DNA of 64,000 bases from Azospirillum sp. TSH58 (GCF_003119115.1 NZ_CP022364.1:272501-336500), one strand, 5' to 3'; numbered from the stretch's first letter, positions 19,117 through 28,033 are shown. Made by a program: numbers and translations. The notes: generated by a model from the sequence alone, not told the origin.

Positions 19117-19911
19117 TCAGCGCTTGGCGGAAACCACCTGCGCCTTCGCCGGCTCCTTGGGCTTCCCGGGGGCCTTGGCCGTCGCCTTGCCGGTCGACTT
19201 GGAGGCGGTGGCCGCGCTGCCGCTGCGCGAGGCCGGGGCCTGGGCGACGTCGTAATTCACGTCCGGGTTGCTGACGACCTGCACGTCGCACAGCGGCTTT
19301 GACGACAAATGCATCAGGCCGGCGCTTTTTTCATCGCCGGTCAGGACGCGGATATCGTCCGCCGTCAGGTCCATCGCCGCCTTGGAGCGATCCACGAAGT
19401 TGGCGCAATAGAGCCCGGTGCCGATCACCGCCGCGCGGCGGCTGACCTCGTTCGCCAGTTCGGTACGGAACATGTCGAACTGCCGCGTCGCGTTGCCGCC
19501 CCCCTTCTTGCGGAAGTGGTCGATCATCGACGCTTCCGAGTTGGAGATCAGGGAGCGGTTCTTGACGGTGAAGTCCTGGTACAGGTTGAACGGCTTCTTT
19601 TCCGGATTAACCTGCATGCAGGTCAGCCCGACCACCATCATCTCGGTGTGCATGCGGATGGTCTGCTCGGCCGCGTGCTCGGCGCGGCTGTAGCAGGCGC
19701 CGGGCTTGGTCGCGGCGGCCTTGGACGCGGTGCTCTTGGCGGCGGCCGGCTTCGCGGTGGCCTTCGCAGCCGTCTTTTCAGCGGCCGGCTTCGCCGCCTC
19801 CTTGGCGGCGGCCGGCAGCGCGGCGCCGGCGAACAGCACGGCGAGGCCGACGGCGGCGGCGCTGCGCAAGGTGAAGGAAGGAATGCGATGGGCGGCGCGC
19901 TGGCGATTCAT
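19117..19911 (-). CDS. Secreted K/A/P-rich protein of unknown function
   Basis: A 264-aa protein. A signal peptide (about residues 1-36, ending ALPAAAKE) is followed by a low-complexity Lys/Ala/Pro segment to about residue 70, a folded core (about 70-215) and a second Lys/Ala-rich tail. The core has four cysteines (PGACYSRA, GLTCMQV, GLYCANF, PLCDV), possibly two disulfides. No family is recognised. The histone-like basic tails could bind cell-wall or anionic polymers; that is only a guess. A strong terminator follows. Confidence 0.7.
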   Translation of the reverse strand: MNRQRAAHRIPSFTLRSAAAVGLAVLFAGAALPAAAKEAAKPAAEKTAAKATAKPAAAKSTASKAAATKPGACYSRAEHAAEQTIRMHTEMMVVGLTCMQVNPEKKPFNLYQDFTVKNRSLISNSEASMIDHFRKKGGGNATRQFDMFRTELANEVSRRAAVIGTGLYCANFVDRSKAAMDLTADDIRVLTGDEKSAGLMHLSSKPLCDVQVVSNPDVNYDVAQAPASRSGSAATASKSTGKATAKAPGKPKEPAKAQVVSAKR

Positions 19912-20179
19912 CGTTGGTCCGGCTCCGGTGGCCCTGATTGACGGGCGGAATCCGACGGATCACGCCCTCTCCTTCGCTGGTTCTACAAGATCCCGACAGA
20001 CGGTCAACCCATATCGCCCGACCGAAGACCATTTGTCCCAGCCTGTGGCGCGGCCGTCGCCGGGGCCATCGCCGGGAAGGTCGGGCGGTTGCTTGGCTTG
20101 CGGGTTGCCGGTCTTTCCCAGTATTGCAACAGCCTCGGCGTCCGTCTGTGACGCGGGCCACACATCAGGGCATTTTCCC

Positions 20180-21148
20180 ATGAACCGCACCGATGTCCCT
20201 CCTTCGGTCGTCCGCATCGGCATCGACCTCGGCGGCACGAAAACGGAAGGGATCGCGCTCGACGCGGCCGGCGTGGAGCGCGCCCGCGTCCGCGTCCCCA
20301 CCCCCCGCGGCGACTATGACGCGACGGTGCGGACCATCGCCGATCTGGTGGCGCGGCTGGAGAGCGCGACGGGGTCGGCGGGCGCCACCGTCGGGGTCGG
20401 CATTCCCGGCGCCATCTCCCCGGCGACCGGGCTGGTGAAGAACGCCAATTCGACCTGGCTGATCGGCAAGCCCTTCGACCACGATCTGGCCGAAGCGCTC
20501 AAGCGGCCGGTGCGGGTCGAGAACGACGCCAACTGTCTGGCCGTCTCGGAGGCGGCGGATGGGGCGGGGGCCGGCTGCGGCGTGGTCTTCGCGGCCATCC
20601 TCGGCACCGGCTGCGGGGCGGGAATCGTCGTGGATGGTCGTCCCCTGGGCGGCCGCAACGCCATCGGCGGCGAATGGGGGCACAACCCCCTGCCCTGGCC
20701 CACCGACGGGGAGCGGCCCGGCCCGGCCTGCTATTGCGGCAAGTCAGGCTGCCTGGAGACCTTCGTGTCCGGCCCCGCCGTCGCCGCCGACCACCGCCGG
20801 GTCACCGGAGCGGACCTGCCGGCGGAAGCCATCGCGGCGCTGGCGGAGCGCGGGGACGCCACAGCCCGCGCCACCCTCGACCGGCTGGTGGACCGGCTGG
20901 GGCGCGGGCTGGCGGGCATCGTCAACGTCCTGGACCCGGACGTGATCGTGCTGGGCGGCGGGCTGTCCAACCTGGAGTTCCTCTACGCCGCCCTACCCCC
21001 GACGATCGCGCGCTGGGCCTTCTCGGACAGCCTGGACACGCCGGTCCGCCGGGCCGTCCATGGCGATTCAAGCGGGGTCCGCGGGGCGGCCTGGCTGTGG
21101 CGCCCCGAGGAGGCTGCGGCTACCGCTCGAAATTGTATTCCGGATTGA
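20180..21148 (+). CDS. ROK-family sugar kinase
   Basis: A 322-aa kinase that phosphorylates a free sugar with ATP. The phosphate-binding motif is GIDLGGTKTEG (about residues 13-23). The catalytic Asp lies in ENDANC, the sugar-binding EGH-type motif is GGEWGHNP, and the ROK zinc motif is CYCGKSGCLETFVSG. Residues fit fructokinase/mannokinase or N-acetylglucosamine kinase; the sugar cannot be fixed from sequence. The ATG at 20180 is chosen at the domain boundary. It overlaps the convergent 21120 gene by 29 bp at the 3' end. Confidence 0.85.
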   Translation: MNRTDVPPSVVRIGIDLGGTKTEGIALDAAGVERARVRVPTPRGDYDATVRTIADLVARLESATGSAGATVGVGIPGAISPATGLVKNANSTWLIGKPFDHDLAEALKRPVRVENDANCLAVSEAADGAGAGCGVVFAAILGTGCGAGIVVDGRPLGGRNAIGGEWGHNPLPWPTDGERPGPACYCGKSGCLETFVSGPAVAADHRRVTGADLPAEAIAALAERGDATARATLDRLVDRLGRGLAGIVNVLDPDVIVLGGGLSNLEFLYAALPPTIARWAFSDSLDTPVRRAVHGDSSGVRGAAWLWRPEEAAATARNCIPD

Positions 21149-21515
21149 GCGTCACCTCGCGCGGGGTGCCCGGCACGTTGTCGCCGCCACCGCCACGCCG
21201 CGCGGCCGCAGCGCCGCCGCGCCCGTCGCGAACCGGCGGCGTCAGCGAATTGGTCCGGGAGTAGGAGGGAGTGGCGCGGGCCGGATCAGTGCCGTAACCG
21301 CGGGAGCCGGCGCGGAACTGCTCACCGTTGCCCATGGCGCCCCAGTGGGACGGGCGCTGTCCGGGAATCGGCTGGGCCTCCTCCATGCGGCGCATGTAGG
21401 GGCCGGTCGGCACCATCTCCTCATACACCCAGGAGGGGTATTCCTGCCTCTGCGCTTCGGCGGGTGCGGCAAAGGCCAGCACCGCGAGGGTCGCTACAGT
21501 CATCGTTCGAAGCAT
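21120..21515 (-). CDS. Small secreted protein of unknown function
   Basis: A 131-aa protein with a signal peptide of about 20 residues (cleavage after APAEA). The mature part is rich in Gly, Arg, Pro and Tyr, with no cysteines and no known domain, and looks disordered. GGAAGG lies 10 bp before the ATG at 21515. It overlaps the ROK kinase gene at the 3' end. Confidence 0.6.
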   Translation of the reverse strand: MLRTMTVATLAVLAFAAPAEAQRQEYPSWVYEEMVPTGPYMRRMEEAQPIPGQRPSHWGAMGNGEQFRAGSRGYGTDPARATPSYSRTNSLTPPVRDGRGGAAAARRGGGGDNVPGTPREVTLNPEYNFER

Positions 21516-21656
21516 GACACGGCGGCCTTCCATCCTTTTGCGTGTGGAAGACGGATTCCGCCGGATGCGGCCGCGCATGTCCAGGGAGGAGGCGGGTTAC
21601 TCAGCCCGCGGCCTCCATCCGGTGGACACCCCATTCCGGTCCGTTCAGTGGGGCGT

Positions 21657-23342
21657 TCAGGGGCGCGCCGCGCCGTAGAGCGTCAGGGTCAGCCGCTTGC
21701 CGGTGTTGTAGTTGAAGCCGGTGAAGCGGCCGAGCGGCACCGGCTCCGCCCCCTTCAGAGCGGCGCGGAACTCCGCCTCCTCCCGGTCCGTCACCAGGGC
21801 CAGCCCGCAGGCCGGGTTCTCGGCCAGATGCGCGGCGGCGCCCGTCCCATGGATCAGGCGCGTGTCGGTGCCCAGCAGGAAGACGAGGCTCGGTTCTGAA
21901 TAGCCGGCGGAGGCGACCACGCTGTCGGCGCAGGGACGCACCGCCGCAACCGTGCGCGCGGCCTGCCGGCTGATCCACACGCCGTCGATGCCCGGCAGGA
22001 CCACGCCGTAGGTCCCCGCGTACAGCACCGCCGCCGCCGCCAGACCCGCCGCGAAACCCGGCTTTTCCCGACGCTGGGCGAACAGGCGTACGGCCAGCGC
22101 GTACAGCACCAGCACCACCGGCAGCATGGCGACGGCGACCGGATCGACGCGTCCGTCCACCAGATAGGGGATCACCGCGACCGCGACCGTCAGGGCGCCG
22201 AACCCGATGGCCCCGAGAGCAGTGGCCGCCCAGAACAGGCCCCGGCGCGGCGTCTCGGCGCGGCGCAGGAAATGCTCGCGCGCCGCGGCGGCGGTGAGGA
22301 TGGCGATGGCCGGGAAGACCGGCAGCGTGTAGTGCAGCAGCTTGGTCGGCACCGCCTCGAAGACCAGCCAGCTCGGGATGATCCAGGCAATGCAGAATCG
22401 CACGGCGTCCACCGCCGGCCCGCTGCCCTTGCGATGGCGCCACGCCCAGGGAACGGCCAGCAGCGCCAGGAAGGACCAGGGCGCGAAGGTCACCCAGAAG
22501 GTGCCCAGGTAATAGCCGGGCGGCAGGCCCTTCGCCTCCTGCCCGCTGACCACCTTGCCCATCATGTCGTGGCCGACCGACTCGGCGAAGAAGGCGCCCT
22601 TGGTCTTCACCGTGATGGCGATCAGCCAGGGTGCGGCGATGGCGACCACGATGGCGAGCCCGACCAGCGGGCGCAGCCGCTTCAGCCAGCCGGCGCGGCG
22701 GTCCAGCACCGCCAGCACCAGCGCCGTCGTGCCGGACACCAGAAGGACGATGGGCCCCTTGACGAGGATGCCGATCCCCGCGGCGATCCAGAAGGCGAGC
22801 GGCGCCGCCCAGCCGGACCGTTCCGCGTGGCGGTTCAGATAGAGGCTGGCCAGCGCCGCCTGCCCGATCACGATGGTGGCGAGCAGCACCGCGTCGGTCT
22901 TCGCCATGCGGGCCTCGACGCCCAGCACGACGCAGGAGGCCATCATCAGCCCGGCGAGGAACCCGACCGTCCCGCCGAACATCCGCGCCCCGGTCCACGC
23001 CGTCGCCAGCACCGCCAGCACCGCCCCGATCAGGGAGGGAATGCGGAAGGTCCAGATCTCCTTCGACATCTCCCTTGGGCCATCGACCAGCCGCGTCGCC
23101 GCGGTCTGCAGCCAATAGATGCCCACCGGCTTCTTGTGGCGCGCCTCGTCCTGGAAGCGGATGTCCACATAGTCGCCGCTTTCCAGCATCTGGTGGGACG
23201 CCTGGGCGAAGCGCGCCTCGTCCCGGTCGAAGGGCGGCAGATCGAAGAAGCCGGGCAGGAACAGCAGGACGCTGATCACCGCCAGGACCAGATAGGCCAG
23301 GACCGGCAGGCGGCTGGCCGCGGCGTTGGGCACCGCGCTCAC
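21657..23342 (-). CDS. ArnT-like GT39 membrane glycosyltransferase
   Basis: A 561-aa integral membrane protein with ten or more hydrophobic segments. The first periplasmic loop has FDRDEARFAQ (about 38-47), the acidic motif of the PMT/ArnT family, which moves a sugar from a polyprenyl-phosphate carrier to lipid A or protein. The start is GTG and overlaps the LAB_N gene stop by 4 bp, so the two are coupled. With the GT2 next door this forms an ArnC/ArnT-like module. Donor and acceptor are unknown. Confidence 0.85.
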   Translation of the reverse strand: MSAVPNAAASRLPVLAYLVLAVISVLLFLPGFFDLPPFDRDEARFAQASHQMLESGDYVDIRFQDEARHKKPVGIYWLQTAATRLVDGPREMSKEIWTFRIPSLIGAVLAVLATAWTGARMFGGTVGFLAGLMMASCVVLGVEARMAKTDAVLLATIVIGQAALASLYLNRHAERSGWAAPLAFWIAAGIGILVKGPIVLLVSGTTALVLAVLDRRAGWLKRLRPLVGLAIVVAIAAPWLIAITVKTKGAFFAESVGHDMMGKVVSGQEAKGLPPGYYLGTFWVTFAPWSFLALLAVPWAWRHRKGSGPAVDAVRFCIAWIIPSWLVFEAVPTKLLHYTLPVFPAIAILTAAAAREHFLRRAETPRRGLFWAATALGAIGFGALTVAVAVIPYLVDGRVDPVAVAMLPVVLVLYALAVRLFAQRREKPGFAAGLAAAAVLYAGTYGVVLPGIDGVWISRQAARTVAAVRPCADSVVASAGYSEPSLVFLLGTDTRLIHGTGAAAHLAENPACGLALVTDREEAEFRAALKGAEPVPLGRFTGFNYNTGKRLTLTLYGAARP

Positions 23343-23662
23343 GGCGTGCCCGCCGCGCCGCCGCTCCGGCGGTTGTTCAAGACGAAATAGAGGTTCCGGA
23401 AATAGATGATGAGGCCCAGCCCTTGCCCGAACATGAACACCGGATCACCCCGCTGGATGGAATAGGCCAACAAAAGAACCCCGCCGCCGATGGAGAAATA
23501 CCAGAAGAGGTCCGGCACGATGCTGCGCCGGGCGCGCTCGCTGGCGATCCATTGCACGACGAAGCGCATCATGAAGAGCGCCTGCGCAAAAAAGCCGACG
23601 CCGACCCAGATCAGGTCGGCGGTGCTTTGACTCTGGTACCAGGCGATGGCGCGTTCGAGCAT
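23339..23662 (-). CDS. Lipid A biosynthesis N-terminal (LAB_N) domain protein
   Basis: A 107-aa protein with three hydrophobic segments. The pattern RFVVQWIASERARRS, then FWYFSIGGG and GQGLGLIIYFRNLYFV is that of the LAB_N family (sometimes labelled lipid-A-disaccharide synthase N-terminal domain). These small membrane proteins sit beside ArnC- and ArnT-like enzymes; their role is not settled. The segment upstream contains an 81-bp duplication that spaces it from the GT2 gene. Confidence 0.8.
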   Translation of the reverse strand: MLERAIAWYQSQSTADLIWVGVGFFAQALFMMRFVVQWIASERARRSIVPDLFWYFSIGGGVLLLAYSIQRGDPVFMFGQGLGLIIYFRNLYFVLNNRRSGGAAGTP

Positions 23663-23663
23663 C

Positions 23664-23826
23664 GGGCGGCGACCGGTCGGGATGGGGAAGGGTTCAGCGG
23701 TCTTCGACCGCGGGCGACAGCGCGGTGCGCCGCTTCAGCCAATAGGGCGGCGACCGGTCGGGATGGGGAAGGGTTCAGCGGTCTTCGACCGCGGGCGACA
23801 GCGCGGTGCGCCGCTTCAGCCAATAG
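23664..23826. repeat. 81-bp tandem duplication of the GT2 3' end
   Basis: Positions 23664-23745 and 23745-23826 are identical with a period of 81 bp. The right copy contains the last codons and stop of the GT2 gene (stop at 23775-23777); the left copy repeats these bases, including a second in-register TGA at 23694-23696, in untranslated spacer before the LAB_N start. No substitution separates the copies, so the duplication is recent or maintained. Confidence 0.9.
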
Positions 23827-24533
23827 ACGCCCAGCAGATCGACCACGCCGATCAGCCCGCGGCGCCAGTTGGTGTATTTGGACACGCCGCGTTCCCGCGG
23901 GCGGTGGTTGACCGGCACATAGGCCACCGGATGACCGTGCGACCGGAACAGCGCGGGCAGGAAGCGGTGCATCGCCCCGAAGAAGGGCAGATCGAGGAAG
24001 GCGTCGCGGCGGAACAGCTTCAGCCCGCAGCCGCTGTCGGTGCAGCCGTCCTGAAGGAAGGATTGCCGCACGGCGTTCGCGAAGCGCGAGGCCAGCCGCT
24101 TGGACAGCGTGTCCTGCCGCTTCTTGCGCAGGCCGCCGACGAGCACCGGCGCGTCCGGACCGCCCTTGGCGGCCAGGGCGAACAGGGCGGGAATGTCGGC
24201 GGGGTCGTTCTGGCCGTCACCGTCGAGGGTGGCGATCCACTCCCCGCGCGCCGCCTTTACCCCGGTGCGCACAGCGGCGCTTTGTCCGGAGCGGCGGACA
24301 TGACGGACCAGCCGCAGGCGCCCGGCGGCGACCACGGGGGCAAGGCGCGTCAGCGTGTCGTCGCTGGACCCGTCGTCCACATAGATCACCTCGAAGGCGC
24401 GGCCCAGCACCCCGGCGGGCGACAGCGCGCGTTCGATCTCTTCGAGGAGGGGAAGGACGTTTTCGGCCTCGTTGAAGACCGGAACAACGACCGACAGCCG
24501 CACGGGCGGACGGCCCTCGGAATCTACGCTCAC
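23775..24533 (-). CDS. GT2 polyprenyl-phosphate glycosyltransferase (ArnC/DPM1-like)
   Basis: A 252-aa cytoplasmic or membrane-associated glycosyltransferase. LSVVVPVFNEAENV opens the GT-A fold, VIYVDDGSSDDT binds the nucleotide, and TLDGDGQNDP is the DxD region. It has no C-terminal membrane pair, so it resembles the soluble DPM1 type. It would load a sugar onto polyprenyl phosphate for the ArnT-like enzyme. The GTG at 24533 is preferred; an in-frame TTG at 24554 adds seven residues. The 3' end is part of an 81-bp tandem duplication. Confidence 0.85.
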   Translation of the reverse strand: MSVDSEGRPPVRLSVVVPVFNEAENVLPLLEEIERALSPAGVLGRAFEVIYVDDGSSDDTLTRLAPVVAAGRLRLVRHVRRSGQSAAVRTGVKAARGEWIATLDGDGQNDPADIPALFALAAKGGPDAPVLVGGLRKKRQDTLSKRLASRFANAVRQSFLQDGCTDSGCGLKLFRRDAFLDLPFFGAMHRFLPALFRSHGHPVAYVPVNHRPRERGVSKYTNWRRGLIGVVDLLGVYWLKRRTALSPAVEDR

Positions 24534-24604
24534 TGGATTAATCCCATTCGCCAAGTGGCGGGCAAATTACTCCCGCCGCTCGGCAAACGGTAGAGGAAAA
24601 GGTT

Positions 24605-24643
24605 GGGACAGCCCCAGGGGACAGCCTCTGGAGACAGCCTCTG
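24605..24643. repeat. Three 13-bp tandem repeats
   Basis: Units GGGACAGCCCCAG, GGGACAGCCTCTG and GAGACAGCCTCTG follow one another between the degP stop and the GT2 start. Confidence 0.75.
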
Positions 24644-24651
24644 GGCCGCCC

Positions 24652-26289
24652 TCAGCCCTTGCGGTCTTCGATGGGCATCGGCACGTAGCGCAGGTCGCCG
24701 TCGCGGCTGAGCAGCATCAGCACGGTCTTGCGCCCCTGGCTGCGCGCGTCGTCGACCAGACGGTTCAGGTCTTCCGGAGTCTTCACCGGTTCCTGCCCCG
24801 CCTCGACGATGACGTCGCCGGCTTCGATGCCGCGCTCGCTGGCGGCGCTGGCGTCGCCGACCTCGGTCACCACCACGCCCTCGACGTCGGGATTGATGGA
24901 GAAGCTGTCGCGCAGGCCGGGGGTCAGTTGCGACAGGGTCAGGCCGAGGACCTGCTTGGTGTCGACCGTCGTCTCCGGACGCGGCGCTCCGCTCGACCCG
25001 GAAAGGGCGACCTGCTCCTGCGGTTCCAGTTCGCCCACCGTCACGGTCAGGGTCTCGGCCTTGCCTTCGCGGACCAGTTCCAGCGGCACGGCGGACCCGA
25101 TCCTGGTCGCCGCGACGACGCGCGGCAGTTCGCGCATCTGCTCGATGGATTCGCCGTTGAAGCGGGTGATGACGTCGCCCTGGCGGACGCCGCCCTTCCC
25201 CGCCGGTCCCTCAGGCGACACGCTGGTCACCAGGGCCCCCGCCGGCTCCTGCATGCCCAGGCTCTCGGCGATGTCGGGTGTCACGCCCTGCACCTGGACG
25301 CCCAGCCAGCCGCGGCGCACCTGCCCATGGTCGCGCAACTGCTCGACGACCGGACGCGCGACGGAGGACGGAATGGCGAAGCCGATGCCCACCGACCCGC
25401 CGGTCGGCGAATAGATGGCCGTGTTGATGCCGATCACCTCGCCGTTGAGGTTGTAGAGCGGCCCGCCGGAATTGCCCCTGTTGATCGAGGCGTCGGTCTG
25501 CAGGTAGTCGTCGTACGGCCCCTGCTGGATGTCGCGCTGGCGCGCCGACAGGATTCCCGCGGTCACCGATCCGCCGAGGCCGAAGGGGTTGCCGATGGCG
25601 ACCACCCAGTCGCCGACGCGCAGCGCCTCGCTGTCGCCCCAAGGGGCGGCGACCAGCGGCTTCTTGCTCTCCACCTTCAAAACGGCGAGATCGGTCGGCC
25701 CATCCACGCCGACGAGCTTCGCGGGCAGTTTCGTGCCGTCGTGCATGGTGACGGAAATCTCCGCCGCCTCGGACACCACATGGCTGTTGGTGACGACGAA
25801 GCCCGCCGGGTCGATGATGAAGCCGGAGCCCAGGGCCGCCGTCGGGCGCGGCGCCTGCTGCTGTTGCTGCGGCTGGCCGCGCTGGCGGTCGCGAAACTCG
25901 CGGAAGAATTCCTCGAAGGGCGAACCGGGCGGAAAGCCGGGAAGCTCCGGGCCGCGCGGTCCCGCCTGCGGACCGCCCTGCGGAGGCGCCTGGGTGGTGG
26001 AAATGAAGACCACCGCGTCCAGTTGCTTTTCCGCGAGATCCGCGAAGGTCGGGGGGGCGTTGGGCGGCAGGACGGACGCCAGCGGCGGGGCGGCCGGCGC
26101 CGGAGCGGCTCCGCCCGCATCCTGCGCGAAGGCCGGCGACGAAAAAGCCATGATGGCGGCGACAAGGCCCGCGGACGCGGCGGGCACCGCCGATCGCGAT
26201 GCAGATCCGCTCGTCGGTCCGGTCTTCAACCCGGCGTGGCGCCGGACGAGGCCGGACCGGGGCCGGAATCGATCGATGGAATGCGGCAT
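24652..26289 (-). CDS. degP: DegP/HtrA periplasmic serine protease
   Basis: A 545-aa Do-type protease and chaperone that handles misfolded envelope proteins. It has an unusually long N-terminal leader (signal-like hydrophobic stretch about residues 37-56). The catalytic triad is His170 (VVTNSHVV), Asp200 (TDLAVLK) and Ser274 (RGNSGGPL). Two PDZ domains follow (about 320-420 and 440-540). A Gln/Pro-rich segment lies at 112-150 in the LA-loop region before the protease core. A later in-frame start cannot be excluded given the long leader. Confidence 0.93.
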   Translation of the reverse strand: MPHSIDRFRPRSGLVRRHAGLKTGPTSGSASRSAVPAASAGLVAAIMAFSSPAFAQDAGGAAPAPAAPPLASVLPPNAPPTFADLAEKQLDAVVFISTTQAPPQGGPQAGPRGPELPGFPPGSPFEEFFREFRDRQRGQPQQQQQAPRPTAALGSGFIIDPAGFVVTNSHVVSEAAEISVTMHDGTKLPAKLVGVDGPTDLAVLKVESKKPLVAAPWGDSEALRVGDWVVAIGNPFGLGGSVTAGILSARQRDIQQGPYDDYLQTDASINRGNSGGPLYNLNGEVIGINTAIYSPTGGSVGIGFAIPSSVARPVVEQLRDHGQVRRGWLGVQVQGVTPDIAESLGMQEPAGALVTSVSPEGPAGKGGVRQGDVITRFNGESIEQMRELPRVVAATRIGSAVPLELVREGKAETLTVTVGELEPQEQVALSGSSGAPRPETTVDTKQVLGLTLSQLTPGLRDSFSINPDVEGVVVTEVGDASAASERGIEAGDVIVEAGQEPVKTPEDLNRLVDDARSQGRKTVLMLLSRDGDLRYVPMPIEDRKG

Positions 26290-26739
26290 GAAGAAACTCC
26301 GCCTGTCGGACAGCGCGCGCCTTGAAAGGGGCGCTTCATGTCAACAGAACGCTCCGCAACGCATTCCGGACCGCCGCGGATTTTCAAAGCTCTTTGCAAC
26401 CGCGTCCTGCACGACCGATTCGTGAAATACAGTTTTTAAAATTCTCCTCCGCGGATGTTCCTATGCGGTTCGCGCAGGCATTGCCACAAGGCAATCCGGC
26501 CTTCGGACGAAGGCTCGGGCAAGCCGCCTAAGCGCAATTTTTCCAGGCGGCGCAAAGTTCTTCTGGCATTTTCCCAGCAAGTTCCCGATATTCATCCGTA
26601 CCGACAACATCGCACGCAAAAACGGCTCCTGACGTGATGCCCGTGCACGCGCCCGCGTGCCGCTGCGTCAGAAGGCGCGCGATACGGCCCAAGCAGCGTA
26701 CGCATGACTCAAAATTCACTTTGGCAACCGAGCGACATA
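26290..26739. other. Divergent intergenic region degP / HTH gene
   Basis: About 450 bp, AT-richer in places, must hold promoters for both genes. A TTGACA on the - strand (26339-26344) is a possible -35 for degP, without a clear -10 at the right distance. No gene is convincing. Confidence 0.4.
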
Positions 26740-27588
26740 ATGAACGCAGAAACCGGGTCCGAACCGGAGGCTCCGAAGAAGCGCGGACGAATCCCCCAGT
26801 CGGCGTGGCCGCAGATTCTTGAGCGTTACCGTTCCGGCGTTACCCTGTCGGCGATCGCGCGTGAATTCGAATGCACGCCGAGCGCCATTTCCTACATCAT
26901 CCGCAAGGCTGAAGCCGCCGGCGAGAAGGATGCCCCGGTCGAAGAGGGCGCCGTGACCGACGCCGCCGCGGAAGCGCCGGCCGGCGACGCGCTGGCGGAG
27001 GAACCGGCTCCCGCTCCGGTTGCTGCTCCGGCCGCCGCCCCGGAAGCTCCGGCACCGGCCAAGCCGGCGCGCCGCTCCGCGGCCCCCGCCCCCGCGCAGG
27101 CCCCCCAGCCCGCGGCTCCGGCACCCGCTCCGGCCGCGGTGGTTCCGGCCGCGGCTGCCCAACCCGCTCCGGCCCCGGCACCTGCTCCGGCTCAGACCGA
27201 GACGCTGCGCCTCAACCGTCCGGAGGCGCAGCCGGCTGCACAGCCGGCGCCGGTTCAGCCGGCCCCGGCCCAGCCGACGGCAGCCCCCGCCCAGGCCGCT
27301 CCCCAGCCCGCCGCGGCGGATGGAAGCCGCCCGGCCGGCACCAATCCCCCGCCGGTCGATGCCGTCGAGGCGCGGTTGCGCGACACCGCGCGCGGTTGCC
27401 TGAACGCCTACCGCGGCTGGCGCCAGCAGCCCGGCGAAGCGTCGATCCAGACGCTGTCGGAAGCGGTTCACGAACTGCGCAAGGCCCTGGCCCGCATCGA
27501 GATCGACATGTCGGCCAGCCGGCGTGAAGAGCAGGCGATCCGGCCGATTCCGATCCCGGCGCACCGCACCGCACGCCGCACGCCGTAA
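26740..27588 (+). CDS. HTH protein with long Ala/Pro linker
   Basis: A 282-aa protein. Residues about 10-55 form a helix-turn-helix resembling resolvase or transposase-type DNA-binding domains (RYRSGVTLSAIAREFECT then SAISYIIRKAEA), preceded by the basic KKRGR. Residues about 70-210 are an extreme Ala/Pro linker. The C-terminal 65 residues look helical (DTARGCLNAYRGW...SEAVHELRKALARIE). The architecture suggests a DNA-binding protein with a flexible tether to a second module; no family was recognised. An in-frame ATG at 26704 is an alternative start. A strong terminator follows. Confidence 0.65.
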   Translation: MNAETGSEPEAPKKRGRIPQSAWPQILERYRSGVTLSAIAREFECTPSAISYIIRKAEAAGEKDAPVEEGAVTDAAAEAPAGDALAEEPAPAPVAAPAAAPEAPAPAKPARRSAAPAPAQAPQPAAPAPAPAAVVPAAAAQPAPAPAPAPAQTETLRLNRPEAQPAAQPAPVQPAPAQPTAAPAQAAPQPAAADGSRPAGTNPPPVDAVEARLRDTARGCLNAYRGWRQQPGEASIQTLSEAVHELRKALARIEIDMSASRREEQAIRPIPIPAHRTARRTP

Positions 27589-27633
27589 GACAGGCCAGCA
27601 GAACGGGTCTTCGCAACGCCGCTTGGGTTCCCG

Positions 27634-27670
27634 AAAAGCCCTTCCCCATCGATTGGGGAAGGGCTTTTTT
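27634..27670 (+). terminator. Intrinsic terminator after the HTH gene
   Basis: AAAAGCCCTTCCCCA and TGGGGAAGGGCTTTTTT form a long stem with an ATCGAT-type loop and a T6 tail, 45 bp after the stop codon. Confidence 0.88.
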
Positions 27671-27808
27671 CATGCGCCCGGCCTTTCGGCCTAGGCGGCC
27701 CACCAGGACCGCCTACCTCCACCGGCGCAGGAAAAAGCCCTACGAACTCCCGGGAATTGGCGGCTATACTGGAGGCAACAAAGCAATCATAAGCCGGAGG
27801 AACGCCCG

Positions 27809-28033
27809 ATGACCTTCCGCAGAAACACCGAACTGCCCGAATCGGTGAAGCGGTGCCTGCCGCTCCCCGCCCAGGACATTTACCGGTCGGCTTTCAATCA
27901 CACATGGCAAGCCTGCCGCTCGCCGGAAGCGCGTCAGGCCATGCAGCGCGAGAGGCTCGCCCACAAGGTCGCCTGGGCCGCGGTCCGGCGGCGTTTCGAA
28001 CCGGACGGCAGCGGCTGGCGCCCCAAGCATTGA
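27809..28033 (+). CDS. ChaB-like small protein
   Basis: A 74-aa protein with ELPESVKRCLPLPAQDIYRS and AFNHTW, the pattern of the ChaB family (named after a putative cation transport regulator). AF-x-W and the cationic C-terminus fit. GCCGGAGGAACG gives a strong Shine-Dalgarno sequence before the ATG. A TATACT box lies about 45 bp upstream without a clear -35. A terminator follows. Confidence 0.75.
   Translation: MTFRRNTELPESVKRCLPLPAQDIYRSAFNHTWQACRSPEARQAMQRERLAHKVAWAAVRRRFEPDGSGWRPKH

Noticed and set aside
23611-23911. Repeated peptides encoded around the 81-bp duplication
   Set aside because: They arise from reading the duplicated DNA in other frames and are not separate genes.
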